Of a stretch of DNA of 64,000 bases, positions 17,076 through 25,223 are shown in pieces (position 1 is the first letter of the stretch; each line of letters starts with the position of its first letter). The stretch comes from Nocardia bovistercoris (GTDB taxonomy: Bacteria; Actinomycetota; Actinomycetes; Mycobacteriales; Mycobacteriaceae). The notes below the pieces were generated by a model. That model was not told the origin of the DNA and ran no database searches. It saw nothing but the letters and a program-made list of their open reading frames with translations. The stretch lies in assembly GCF_015674855.1 (NCBI RefSeq), contig NZ_JADMLG010000011.1:1-64000 (forward strand), in the 5' to 3' direction. Both the position numbers and the translations under genes were made by a program.

Positions 17076-17261
17076 TCACTGGCCCCAATCCCGCAGCGCG
17101 ACCTCGACCATCCGCAGGGTCAGCGTGCCGTCGGCGACGTCTTCCACCCGCAGGGTCAGGATGCATTCGGGGCAGGTCAGGGTTTCGCCCTTGACGATCG
17201 GGGGCACGGTCAGATCGGTTTCGCATTCGGGGCAGACACCGGCGAAGGTAGCGGTGGTCAT
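17076..17261 (-). CDS. lysW: LysW-like amino-group carrier protein ending in Gln
   Basis: A 61-residue acidic zinc-ribbon protein with two CPEC knuckles (Cys10/13 and Cys30/33) and the C-terminal tail RDWGQ, matching LysW except that LysW ends in EDWGE. LysW carries the growing amino acid as an isopeptide on its terminal Glu, shielding the alpha-amino group. Here the last codon is CAG (Gln) followed by TGA; the bases read clearly. The ATG overlaps the preceding stop (ATGA), and the LysX-like gene starts one base after the stop. The Gln may need deamidation before loading, or loading may use another chemistry. Confidence 0.9.
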   Translation of the reverse strand: MTTATFAGVCPECETDLTVPPIVKGETLTCPECILTLRVEDVADGTLTLRMVEVALRDWGQ

Positions 17262-18481
17262 TTGATCAACTCCAGATTCGTCGTAGGTGCGGTCGACTCG
17301 GCGGAACCGAGCTGTGCGGATTGGAAATCGATGGCCGCCTGAAAGTCGATGGCGGCCTTCTGGATGTCGTCGCGGTCGAGCAGCGGACCGCCCTCGCGCC
17401 GCTGCCGCGCCACCAGCCACGAAGTGAACGCCGCGGTGTCGACGCCGATCCCCGAGCCCGCCAACGCCCACTCCACCAGCGGGCGGCTGATCCTGGTCCG
17501 CACCCGCAACGCGCGCGCGTTGCCGACCACCTCAGCGGGCAGGGTCTCGTAGGCGTCGGGATGAGACAGCTGACCGGGCAGCTCGTAGGCGAAGGAATGC
17601 TCGGTGGTCGGACCCGACCCGAACGCCTCGCCCAGACCGGCGGCCGCCAACGTCACCCGCGACAACTCGGTCAGATGCCCCAGGTCGAACCGGGTGTCGC
17701 CGTGGATGACCCGCAGCGAGGTCAGCAGCTCGGCCAACGGAGCGTTGCCGCCGCGTTCACCGATGCCCCCGACCGTCGCCGAGATCCAGCGCGCCCCCGC
17801 CCGCACCGCGGCCAACGAGTTCGCCACCGCCATGCCGAGCATGTTGTGGGAGTGGATCTCGATCTCGGCGCCGTCGATCTCGACCAGATCCGCGATCTTG
17901 GCCTCCATCTGCCACGGCGACAGACTCGCGACGGTCTCGGCCAGGCGGAACCGGTCCGCGCCCGCCGCGAAACCCGCCGTCACATACGGCACCAACCGCT
18001 CCCGCGGCGTGCGCGCACCGTCCTCACCGCTGAAGGTGACATGGAAGCCCCGGTCCTTGGCCTGCGAGATCGCCGAGCGCGCCAACGCCTGCAAATACTG
18101 GGCGCTGGGGGAGCCCAACTTCAACCGGGCGTGCCATTCGGAGGTGGGTATCGAATACATGATGTGGCGCACCCCGAGCCGCCGCGCCTCGTCGAGCGCG
18201 GTCGCGACCTGGCGGCGGTCGCGCACCATCACCAACGTCATACTGCGTTCGGGCCCGATCGCCTCGTGCGCGGCCAGCACCAGCTCGGCGTCCTTGGAGT
18301 CGGGCCCCGACACCATCCCGACCTCCACCAGCTCGATCCCGGTCCGCACCAGCAGCGTCGCGATCACCGCGACATCCGCCGGTTTCAGTTCGACACCGGC
18401 CATATGCGCGGAATCACGCAGGGTCGCGTCGGACAGGTGAACCGCCCGGAACCGCCGCGCCACACTCTCTGTCTCTGCCAT
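17258..18481 (-). CDS. DRE-TIM metallolyase (homocitrate synthase/aldolase-like)
   Basis: A 407-residue TIM-barrel enzyme of the HMGL-like (DRE-TIM) family. Metal ligands are visible as Asp18 (SDATLRD) and His210/His212 (EIHSHNMLGMAVAN), with GIGERGGNAPL after them. Homocitrate and isopropylmalate synthases read TLRDGEQ in the first loop; here it is TLRDSAH, placing His26 where pyruvate-specific 4-hydroxy-2-oxovalerate aldolases have their catalytic His. The enzyme could therefore do an aldol or a Claisen reaction. GAGGAAGG precedes the chosen ATG by seven bases. It is the first gene of the leftward carrier-protein operon and overlaps lysW by four bases. The C-terminus has a short duplication (AAIDFQAAIDFQ). 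Confidence 0.85.
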   Translation of the reverse strand: MAETESVARRFRAVHLSDATLRDSAHMAGVELKPADVAVIATLLVRTGIELVEVGMVSGPDSKDAELVLAAHEAIGPERSMTLVMVRDRRQVATALDEARRLGVRHIMYSIPTSEWHARLKLGSPSAQYLQALARSAISQAKDRGFHVTFSGEDGARTPRERLVPYVTAGFAAGADRFRLAETVASLSPWQMEAKIADLVEIDGAEIEIHSHNMLGMAVANSLAAVRAGARWISATVGGIGERGGNAPLAELLTSLRVIHGDTRFDLGHLTELSRVTLAAAGLGEAFGSGPTTEHSFAYELPGQLSHPDAYETLPAEVVGNARALRVRTRISRPLVEWALAGSGIGVDTAAFTSWLVARQRREGGPLLDRDDIQKAAIDFQAAIDFQSAQLGSAESTAPTTNLELIK

Positions 18482-18750
18482 TGCCTTCCCTTCCTCGCCC
18501 AAGGGGGCCGGGATTCACCGCTCGGCGAACCGAGATGCTCTGTCTGGCAACAACTTTGCCGACCACGATGTGAGAAGACAATGTCCCGAATGTCAGAGAA
18601 CGGTGAAAGACTCCGAACTACGGTGATGTCCACCGAACTTCGTCAAGAATTGTCAGACGACGATCGAGGCGAAGAACGCGTTGCCTGCCGCGCCGCTGAT
18701 GATGTCGATGTGCCGCGTCGGCCCGTGGGCGTGACTCGACCCCGCGTTCC
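18482..18750. other. Divergent control region of the carrier-protein operon and the MarR fusion gene
   Basis: No gene is present here. A CGGTG-5-CACCG dyad (18621-18635) and two CCGAACT direct repeats (18613-18619, 18633-18639) lie in the part expected to drive the leftward operon. I could not define its -35 and -10 boxes with confidence. Confidence 0.45.
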
Positions 18751-18793
18751 TTGCCCAGGATTAGTTATGCGGATAATATTATCCGCATAACTA
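18751..18793 (+). promoter_or_regulatory. Promoter overlapped by a perfect 32-bp palindrome
   Basis: Bases 18762-18793 are a perfect palindrome whose half-site is TAGTTATGCGGATAAT. It ends 14 bp before the MarR-fusion start codon. A TTGCCC element (18751-18756) and TAATAT (18774-18779) are spaced by 17 bases, so the -10 box sits in the palindrome centre. This is the expected layout for autorepression by a MarR dimer. Confidence 0.85.
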
Positions 18794-18807
18794 TCTCAGG
18801 AGAATGC

Positions 18808-19749
18808 ATGGACTTCGACCAGGCCGACGCCCTCAATCAGGCCATCCGCCTGCTGAGCCTGCGCCATCGAGCCCGCGCCGCGGCGCTGTTGACCCCGCTC
18901 GGCCTGCACCCGGGTCAAGAAGCGCTACTGCTCGAACTCGCCCGCACCGGGCCGATGATCGGCGCCCAACTCAGCGAGGCCCTCGGCTGCGAACCGCCCA
19001 GTGTCACGGTCATGGCGCGCAAACTCGAGGCGACCGGCCACCTGCGCCGCGTTCGGGCGCCCACCGACAAGCGCGCGGGCATCCTCGAACTCACCGACAG
19101 CGGTAGAGCCCTCACCGACCGGATCAAACGCCTGTGGCGCGACCTCGCGGAGGAAACCGTGGCCGGACTGCCCGCCGACACCGTGGCGGAAATCCCCGAA
19201 CTCCTGGCGGCCATGACCGCCAACGTCGACACCCGACGCCCCCGACGGCGCCACGATCCGGTCGCACCGTCGCCTCGATCCGTCGGCCCCGACCGGTCGG
19301 GCGACGAGTACGCGCCGAGCGCGCTGGACTGGGTGCGCGACCACGTCGAGCAGATCCTGCGCACCGGCACCACCGACGGCGTCACCATGAACGGCCACCC
19401 CACCGTGCTGATGAGCTACCGCGGGGTGAAGACCGGAAAAATACGGAAGACACCGGTCATGCGCGTCGAACACGAGGGTCGGTACGCTGCGGTCGCCTCC
19501 AACGGCGCCCAGCCGACCAACCCGCAGTGGTACGCGGCCCTGCGCGCCGAACCCGCCGTCGAACTACAGGACGGCCCGATGACCCGCCGCTACCGGGCAC
19601 GGGAGGTGTTCGGAGCCGAGAAGTCGCGCTGGTGGCGCCGAGCGGTACACGCGTTCCCGGACTACGCCACCTACCAGCGCGACACCGACCGCCGAATCCC
19701 GGTCTTCGTACTCGAGCCGACCGACGAGAACGAACCCACCGCGAACTAG
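18808..19749 (+). CDS. MarR regulator fused to a deazaflavin (F420)-dependent nitroreductase-family domain
   Basis: A 313-residue two-domain protein. Residues of about 5-145 are a MarR winged HTH (LTPLGLHPGQEALLLELA, MIGAQLSEALGCEPPSVTVMARKLEATG, DKRAGILELTDSG). After a Pro/Arg-rich linker, residues of about 165-305 match the Ddn-like DUF385 family of F420-binding oxidoreductases (HPTVLMSYRGVKTGKIRKTPVMRVEHEGRYAAVASNGAQPTNPQWY shortened here in outline). CAGGAG precedes the ATG. The promoter is covered by a perfect palindrome. The fusion suggests a sensor whose regulator half is coupled to a reductase half acting on the same hydrophobic ligand. It is divergent from the carrier-protein operon. 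Confidence 0.88.
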   Translation: MDFDQADALNQAIRLLSLRHRARAAALLTPLGLHPGQEALLLELARTGPMIGAQLSEALGCEPPSVTVMARKLEATGHLRRVRAPTDKRAGILELTDSGRALTDRIKRLWRDLAEETVAGLPADTVAEIPELLAAMTANVDTRRPRRRHDPVAPSPRSVGPDRSGDEYAPSALDWVRDHVEQILRTGTTDGVTMNGHPTVLMSYRGVKTGKIRKTPVMRVEHEGRYAAVASNGAQPTNPQWYAALRAEPAVELQDGPMTRRYRAREVFGAEKSRWWRRAVHAFPDYATYQRDTDRRIPVFVLEPTDENEPTAN

Positions 19750-19942
19750 ACGAGTAATACCTCCTACCACGCCCGCCGCGACGCCCTCGCCGCACGGTGC
19801 CTGGTGCCTGCCCCCGACTGCTGCCACTGGCCGGCCCGCGGGACCCCCCATTCGGAACAAGGTGTCCCGGACCCGCAGGGGCGGTAGCCGGTCGGGCCGA
19901 GCGGCGAATTCGGCGTCGATGTCGACTCGGCGGCAAAGCCTC

Positions 19943-21484
19943 TCAGGTGGTTCGCAGGACCCGCTTGAGGATCTTGCCCTGCGGGTCGACCGGGAGCTCG
20001 TCCACGATGTGCACCACCTTGGGCACCTTGTACCCCGCCAGACGCCCCTTGCAGTGCGCGAGCAGATCCTGCGCCGTCGTGGACTTCCCGTCCCGCAGGA
20101 TCACGAACGCGGTGACGGCTTCGGACCAGTACGGGTCGGGCAGCCCGACCACCGCGGCCCGCGACACCGCGGGATGGTCGTGCACCACCCGCTCCACCTC
20201 CTGTGAGGACACGTTCATCCCCCCGGACTTGATCATGTCGCTGAGCCGGTCCTGGAAGAACAGATTGCCCGCACCGTCGACGCGCACGATGTCACCGGTG
20301 TGCACCCAACCGTCGCGGAACACGTGCGCGGTGCGTTCGGGATCGTCGAGGTAGCCCAGCATCACCGAGGGGGAGCGGCAGATCAGTTCACCGATCTCCG
20401 CGTCACGCCCCTCGGCGTCTACCACGCGAACCTCCAAGTGCGTCACGGGTTTACCGATCCAGGACGGATCACCGTCGGGGATATCGTCGAGGGTGCGGAA
20501 GAACCCGACGGTGCCGAGCTGGGCCAACTCCGACTGCCCCCAATAGGTGCCCCACCACACCTCCGGCGCCGCCGCCGCCCACGCTTCGATGACGTGACGC
20601 GAGATCTGCCCGCCGTAGGTCATGCACCGCCGCACCTGACCGACCGCAGCCGCACCGAACCCGTCCTGGCCGCACAGCGCGAGATAGAAGGTCGGAGTCT
20701 GGGCGATCACCGTGATCCGTTCGCGCCCGATGATCTCCAACGCACCCGAGGGCTCCACCGCGGCGAGCAGCACCAGAGTGGCGCCCATGATCGTGAGACT
20801 GGTCATCGAACCGATACCGGCGATCGTGTGGAACGGCATCGCGAACAGCCACGTGTCGTTCGGGCCGATGTCGAGTCCCCAACTCCACGCGGGCGCCGTG
20901 GAAGCCAGATAGTTGCGGTGCGGGATCAGCACCGCCTTCGGCGTCGCCTCCGTGCCGGAGGTGTAGACGAGCAGCGCGACATCGTTCTCGTCGAGCTCGG
21001 CCTCGGGTTCGGTATCGGGCACGGCGTCCAGCGCCGCGTCGAGCTCACGACCGTAGTCGAGACGCACGACCCCCTCGGGCAGCGCCGAGCCGAGCCGATC
21101 GTCGAATTCGGTGTCGGCGAACACGATCGCCGCGCCGCTGTGGGTGATCTGATGCGCGACCTCGGGGCCGCGATGGGCGGGGTTGATCCCCGTGAACGCC
21201 GCCCCCAGCTTGAGCGCCCCGTAATACGCGGCCACCACCTCGACGCTGTTACGAGCCAGCGATGCCACCCGCGCGCCGCGCTCGACGCCGTACGCGCGCA
21301 ACAGATGGGCATACCGGTTGGCGCGGGCGTCGAGTTCGGCGTAGGTCGTCTCCCGGCGGGTCCCGTCGGCCGCGTACGAGATGATCGCGACCTTGCCGGG
21401 TCGGGTCCGCGCGTGCCGTCGCAGTTGATCCCCGATCGTGGCGCGTCCCAACACATTTCGATGCTGCGGGGCTAGTTCGGGCAC
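19943..21484 (-). CDS. Acyl-CoA synthetase (AMP-dependent)
   Basis: A 513-residue ANL-superfamily ligase with the P-loop LLVYTSGTEATPKAV, the YWGQSELAQLGT substrate-loop region, GWVHTGDIVR and the C-terminal Lys in LPVDPQGKILKRVL. It should form acyl-CoA from a fatty or aromatic acid with ATP. The start is GTG at 21484. It follows the nitroreductase-family gene by 51 bp on the same strand and is probably co-transcribed. The substrate cannot be inferred further. Confidence 0.88.
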   Translation of the reverse strand: MPELAPQHRNVLGRATIGDQLRRHARTRPGKVAIISYAADGTRRETTYAELDARANRYAHLLRAYGVERGARVASLARNSVEVVAAYYGALKLGAAFTGINPAHRGPEVAHQITHSGAAIVFADTEFDDRLGSALPEGVVRLDYGRELDAALDAVPDTEPEAELDENDVALLVYTSGTEATPKAVLIPHRNYLASTAPAWSWGLDIGPNDTWLFAMPFHTIAGIGSMTSLTIMGATLVLLAAVEPSGALEIIGRERITVIAQTPTFYLALCGQDGFGAAAVGQVRRCMTYGGQISRHVIEAWAAAAPEVWWGTYWGQSELAQLGTVGFFRTLDDIPDGDPSWIGKPVTHLEVRVVDAEGRDAEIGELICRSPSVMLGYLDDPERTAHVFRDGWVHTGDIVRVDGAGNLFFQDRLSDMIKSGGMNVSSQEVERVVHDHPAVSRAAVVGLPDPYWSEAVTAFVILRDGKSTTAQDLLAHCKGRLAGYKVPKVVHIVDELPVDPQGKILKRVLRTT

Positions 21485-21535
21485 CGGATGACCTCCAACA
21501 TCTCTCGCGGTTCGGCCTCGCGTTCGTCCCTACGT

Positions 21536-22177
21536 TCAGGCCGGGAAATAGGGCGCGCCGAATGTGTCGGCCGAGACGATCTCGTGGACGGGGGAGCGGG
21601 TCAACTTGGTCGGGAACCCTTCGGCCGGATAGCCGATCACCACGTGCGCGGCGGTGAGAAAACCCTCCGGAATGCCGAGCAGCTCCTTCACTTCGAGTTC
21701 ACGCGCGCACAGCAACGTCGTCAACGCCGACGCCACCCCCTCGGCGCGCAACGCCAAGCACAGGTTCTGCACGGTCGGATAGATCGACCCGCCGCCGACC
21801 ACCGACAACCGCCCGAGTTCGTGATCGGTGGGATGCAGCCCGGCCACCTCGGCGCACACCACAACGATCGCGGGCGCCGCGGCCAGATTCTCGGCGAAAT
21901 AGTCGGCCTCGCGCACCGTCTTCGGCAACGCGCCGACATCGATCGTGCCGCCGACGACACCGGAAAGGTACTCCTTCCACAGCGGCAGATACAGATCCTG
22001 CAACGCCTGCTTGCGCCCCGCGTCGCGCACCACGATCCAACGCACCGGCTGCCGGTTACCGCCCTGAGGCGCGAACCGGGCGGCGTCGAAAGCCCGGCGC
22101 AGCACATCGTCGGGAACCGGGTCGGGCCGGAAGCGCCGACATGTCCCGACGGTACGCATCGCCTCGGTGAGTTCCAT
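21536..22177 (-). CDS. Nitroreductase-family flavoprotein
   Basis: A 213-residue FMN-binding nitroreductase fold protein: MRTVGTCRRFRPDPV and RFAPQGGNRQPVRWIVV are the typical N-terminal FMN-binding segments, and GIPEGFLTAAHVVIGYP closes the fold. Substrates in the family range from nitroaromatics to quinones and enones. AGAGAGG precedes the ATG at 22177. It is the first gene of a pair with the acyl-CoA synthetase and is divergent from a TetR regulator, which is its likely controller. Confidence 0.85.
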   Translation of the reverse strand: MELTEAMRTVGTCRRFRPDPVPDDVLRRAFDAARFAPQGGNRQPVRWIVVRDAGRKQALQDLYLPLWKEYLSGVVGGTIDVGALPKTVREADYFAENLAAAPAIVVVCAEVAGLHPTDHELGRLSVVGGGSIYPTVQNLCLALRAEGVASALTTLLCARELEVKELLGIPEGFLTAAHVVIGYPAEGFPTKLTRSPVHEIVSADTFGAPYFPA

Positions 22178-22349
22178 CTCCAACCTCTCTTCGCCAACTA
22201 CCCGACCACACGAGCGACCCGCCGAAACCGTCACCGCCCGCGATCATCGTGCCCATTATCGGCGCGAACACCTCGAGCGTGCCGGCAAGCGATCGAACTC
22301 CGCAGAGCCGGAAACGATTTCACACCCAAGGTTACCGACCCACCAAAGC

Positions 22350-23081
22350 ATGACCGAACCGGCCGAGGTTGTCGCCCCGACGCGCGCCCACGACCCCGAA
22401 CCGGGGAAACTGGGAACCGTGACCGCACACAACGAGGTGAAGCCGCTCGAGCGAGCGACACGAACACGACTGCGCCGCGCCGACATCGTCTCCGCGTCGG
22501 CGAAGATCTTCGCCGCCGACGGCTACGCGGGCGTCGGCATGCGCGACATCGCCGAAGCCGTCGGCATCCGCGGCGCCAGCCTCTACCACCACTTCCCCTC
22601 CAAAGAGGACATCCTCTACGAGATCTGCCTCGCCGTCACCCGCGAACCCGTCGAGGAGAACCTGCCACTGCTCGACGCCGCTGGCACCCCGTCGCGGCGT
22701 CTGGCCGACCTGATCGCCGCCCACATCCGACACCTGCGCCGTCGCCGCCTCGAACACCTCGTCGCCCTGCACGAACGCGCCGCGCTCACCCCCGAACACC
22801 TCGCCACCATCGACGACTACCGCCAGTACTACCAACGCCGCGTGCAGGACGTACTCGCCGCGGGCGTGCGCTCGGGCGAATTCCGTTCCCTCGATACGAA
22901 ACTCGCCGCCCTCGGCATCATGGACATGCTCAACGGAGTCAGCGGCTGGCTGCGCGGCGCCACCGACGACGACGTCCAGGACGTCGTCGACACCTACCGC
23001 ACGTTGATCTTCGGCGGGCTGCGCGCACACGACGAAGCGGCGGAGTCCGGCGCGGCCGACGGCACGCAACCAATACATTGA
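22350..23081 (+). CDS. TetR-family transcriptional regulator
   Basis: About 243 residues. A long, poorly conserved N-terminal extension is followed by the TetR HTH (ADIVSASAKIFAADGYAGVGMRDIAEAVG, then GASLYHHFPSKEDILY), and a helical ligand-binding domain follows. The start is uncertain: ATG 22350 gives an extension of about 40 residues, while a GTG at 22420 is an alternative nearer the HTH. The gene is divergent from the nitroreductase gene and is followed after four bases by a second TetR gene. Confidence 0.82.
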   Translation: MTEPAEVVAPTRAHDPEPGKLGTVTAHNEVKPLERATRTRLRRADIVSASAKIFAADGYAGVGMRDIAEAVGIRGASLYHHFPSKEDILYEICLAVTREPVEENLPLLDAAGTPSRRLADLIAAHIRHLRRRRLEHLVALHERAALTPEHLATIDDYRQYYQRRVQDVLAAGVRSGEFRSLDTKLAALGIMDMLNGVSGWLRGATDDDVQDVVDTYRTLIFGGLRAHDEAAESGAADGTQPIH

Positions 23082-23085
23082 GCAC

Positions 23086-23799
23086 GTGAACTCCGACGAC
23101 TTCGCACCCGCCGACCCCGAACGTCGCCCGCGCGGGCGACCACGGCAACTGAGCCTGGACCGGATCACCGCCGCCGCCCGCAAATTCTCGCCGAGGACGG
23201 TCACCATGCAGGCCGTCGCCGACGAACTCGGCGTCGACCCCAAAGCCCTCTACTATCACGTCCGCGACCGCGAGGGCCTACGCGAACTCGTCGCTCTCGA
23301 CGTCTTCGAATCCGCGATGGCGAAAGTGGCGCTGCCACTGGACCGAAGCTGGCAGGACGTCGCGCGCAGCTACGCGCGCGCCCTGCGCGACGCTTTCGCC
23401 GAAGTCGGCTGGCAGGCGATCTCGGTACGCCGCCTCATGCCCGCCGTCCAAGGCCCCGCCACCCTGGTCGCCGTGGAACGGGTCCTGGAGGCACTCGTCG
23501 GCGCCGGATTCGACATCCCACGAGCCCGCGAAGCCCTCACCCTCATAGCCGACACCGGTTCCGCCGCGGGCCTGGCCGCGGTCATGCTCGCCGAATACGA
23601 AACCCACCCGAAAGTCCCCAGCCTCATCCGCGCCCTCGACGCCGCCCCCGACCGAGAACTCCCACTCCTGCGCGAAGTGGTGGCGGGCCGCGACGACAGC
23701 GACCAACTCGAATTCCAACTCGACGTGATCCTCGCCGGACTCGAACAACTCCTACCTTCCTCCGGCGAGGAATCCGCCCGCAATCCGCCGGAGTCCTGA
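23086..23799 (+). CDS. TetR-family transcriptional regulator (TetR_C type)
   Basis: A 237-residue regulator. The HTH has an N-terminal basic RRPRGRPRQ, then LDRITAAARKF and MQAVADELGVDPKALYYHVRDREGL, the pattern of the tetracycline-repressor subgroup, with a long helical C-terminal domain. The GTG start lies four bases after the previous TetR stop, so the two regulators are probably translated from one message. Two adjacent TetR genes next to an acyl-CoA synthetase/nitroreductase pair suggest layered control of one pathway. Confidence 0.85.
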   Translation: MNSDDFAPADPERRPRGRPRQLSLDRITAAARKFSPRTVTMQAVADELGVDPKALYYHVRDREGLRELVALDVFESAMAKVALPLDRSWQDVARSYARALRDAFAEVGWQAISVRRLMPAVQGPATLVAVERVLEALVGAGFDIPRAREALTLIADTGSAAGLAAVMLAEYETHPKVPSLIRALDAAPDRELPLLREVVAGRDDSDQLEFQLDVILAGLEQLLPSSGEESARNPPES

Positions 23800-23947
23800 A
23801 GACGGTCGCCGCAGCTCCGTAGACCCACAGCAACGTGTCAGGAAATCGAGTAGCAGCCTACTCACGCCGTCGCGTTCACCTTCGATGACGATGTATTCCG
23901 GTCGAATCGACCGCGGTCACATCGACCGATCGAGAAAGGTGACGATC

Positions 23948-24226
23948 ATGGCAGCACGCTCAATCGGATGGGACACCGTTGCCGCGAACGGCAGCACCAG
24001 CTGGTTCATCCACGGGTTCACCAACAACGAGGCGGTGTCCTTCAGTATCGCGGTGTTCCCCGGCACCGGGGCAGGCGTTCCGAATCCGGTCGGCCACGCG
24101 GTATTGACCCAGGGCGAATCCTTCCAACACGTCGACGGCACGAAGGCCTACAAGATCTACATCCAGAACAAGGCGCCGTTCAATACGTGCAACGTCCACA
24201 TCCTGGCTCAGGTCGAATCGATCTGA
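23948..24226 (+). CDS. Small protein of unknown function
   Basis: A 92-residue protein without a signal peptide or membrane segment. Its alternating polar and hydrophobic pattern (STSWFIHGFTNNEAVSFSIAVFPG, AYKIYIQNKAPFNTCNVHILAQV in outline) suggests a small beta-sandwich. AAAGGTG precedes the ATG by six bases. It is followed after about 36 bases by a second small gene on the same strand. No family was recognised. Base composition is less G+C-rich than in the flanking genes. Confidence 0.65.
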   Translation: MAARSIGWDTVAANGSTSWFIHGFTNNEAVSFSIAVFPGTGAGVPNPVGHAVLTQGESFQHVDGTKAYKIYIQNKAPFNTCNVHILAQVESI

Positions 24227-24262
24227 CGACCCCGTTTCGAAATTGTCTGAAAGGTAATGGAG

Positions 24263-24469
24263 ATGGCGAAACAACGAGCATTTGTCGTGTACGACGAGGT
24301 CGGCCGGATCGTCTCGATCGGCAGACCTTCCGAGGGCGTGGCCGCCGTCAAACTCGGCGGTGAAGGACAGTCGGTCCTGGAGACCGAAATCGACGAAGAC
24401 GAAGTGAACGCCCTGATGAACGGATACGTCGACATCCAGCGCCGAGCGATTGTCCCGGAATCGTCCTGA
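24263..24469 (+). CDS. Small acidic protein of unknown function
   Basis: About 68 residues. MAKQRAFVVYDEVGRIVSIGRP begins a likely beta-rich fold, and an acidic stretch (ETEIDEDEVNALM) follows. ATG 24263 is preferred over ATG 24257 because AAGG lies eight bases upstream of the former and only two of the latter. It is probably co-transcribed with the preceding 92-residue gene; the pair may form a small functional unit. Confidence 0.6.
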   Translation: MAKQRAFVVYDEVGRIVSIGRPSEGVAAVKLGGEGQSVLETEIDEDEVNALMNGYVDIQRRAIVPESS

Positions 24470-24659
24470 CCGGTGGGAGCCACGGGTGTCGGGGAACATC
24501 GGTTCACGAGGCGAACCTTTCCTTCGCACGCCCTGATACCCGGACTCACGCGGTGGGACGCAGTCGCGGGCGAGCCCGCAGAAGTCGATGTTCTCCGAGC
24601 GCGCCGGAGAACCGTGGGCGAACACCTCGTTCCATTTCTCGGCGATTACCACCGCAACC

Positions 24660-25223
24660 CTATCTGCCGTGCCTGGCGTCGAGATCGATGCGGATGCCGT
24701 CGGTTCGGGGAATCACGAGGACGCGTTCGCGTCCGGGTTTCCACTGCGTGGGAATCAAGTAATAGGCGTCCGCAGTTTGATGGAACAGCCGAATTCCGCT
24801 GTAGTAGAACCGATATTTCTCGCCGGGCACATCGATCTCCCTGGTTGCTCCATGGCCGTACATCACCGCCCGACGCCTGCGCTCGAAGTGGTCGGTGTCG
24901 ACTCCGTTGTAGACGGCCACCGCGTTGTAGGCGGGTTGGTCGGCACGACGCTGGACGACGGGTTGGTCGGCATGGTGGTCGGGACAGTAGACGGCCCCGA
25001 GGTCGGATCCGGCTGGGACGTTGTGGGTAATAGCAACGTCGGTTTAGGGGGCGGTCCCGACACCGTTTGTGTGGGTGGGGACGACGTTTCCGAAGGCGCG
25101 GGCTCGGTGGAACCGACAAGGACAGATGTCGGCGACGAGGCCGCGTCGCCACGAACCCCAGCCTCCACCAACGCCGACCAACAACATCACCGGCAGCCAA
25201 GCACCAACCAGCCGACAGCGCAT
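24660..25223 (-). pseudogene. Broken gene for an exported protein
   Basis: An ATG at 25223 opens a signal-peptide-like segment (MRCRLVGAWLPVMLLVGVGG). The same frame meets a TAA at 25044-25046 and then continues, open and with strong C/G third-position bias, to 24660. This second part includes YNGVDTDHFERRRR, VPGEKYRFYYSGIRLFHQTADAYYL and IPRTDGIRIDLDARHGR, which look like a real domain. The first usable start after the stop is a GTG at 24920 without a ribosome site. A Pro/Thr/Ser-rich frame in another phase also crosses the middle, so one or two frameshifts are an alternative reading. Either way the gene looks disrupted or mis-sequenced. Confidence 0.45.

Noticed and set aside
24863..25171. 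102-residue Pro/Thr/Ser-rich minus-strand frame
   Set aside because: It has no signal peptide in its own frame, and its phase is out of register with both the signal peptide and the C-terminal domain. It may be a coincidental frame or the product of two frameshifts.
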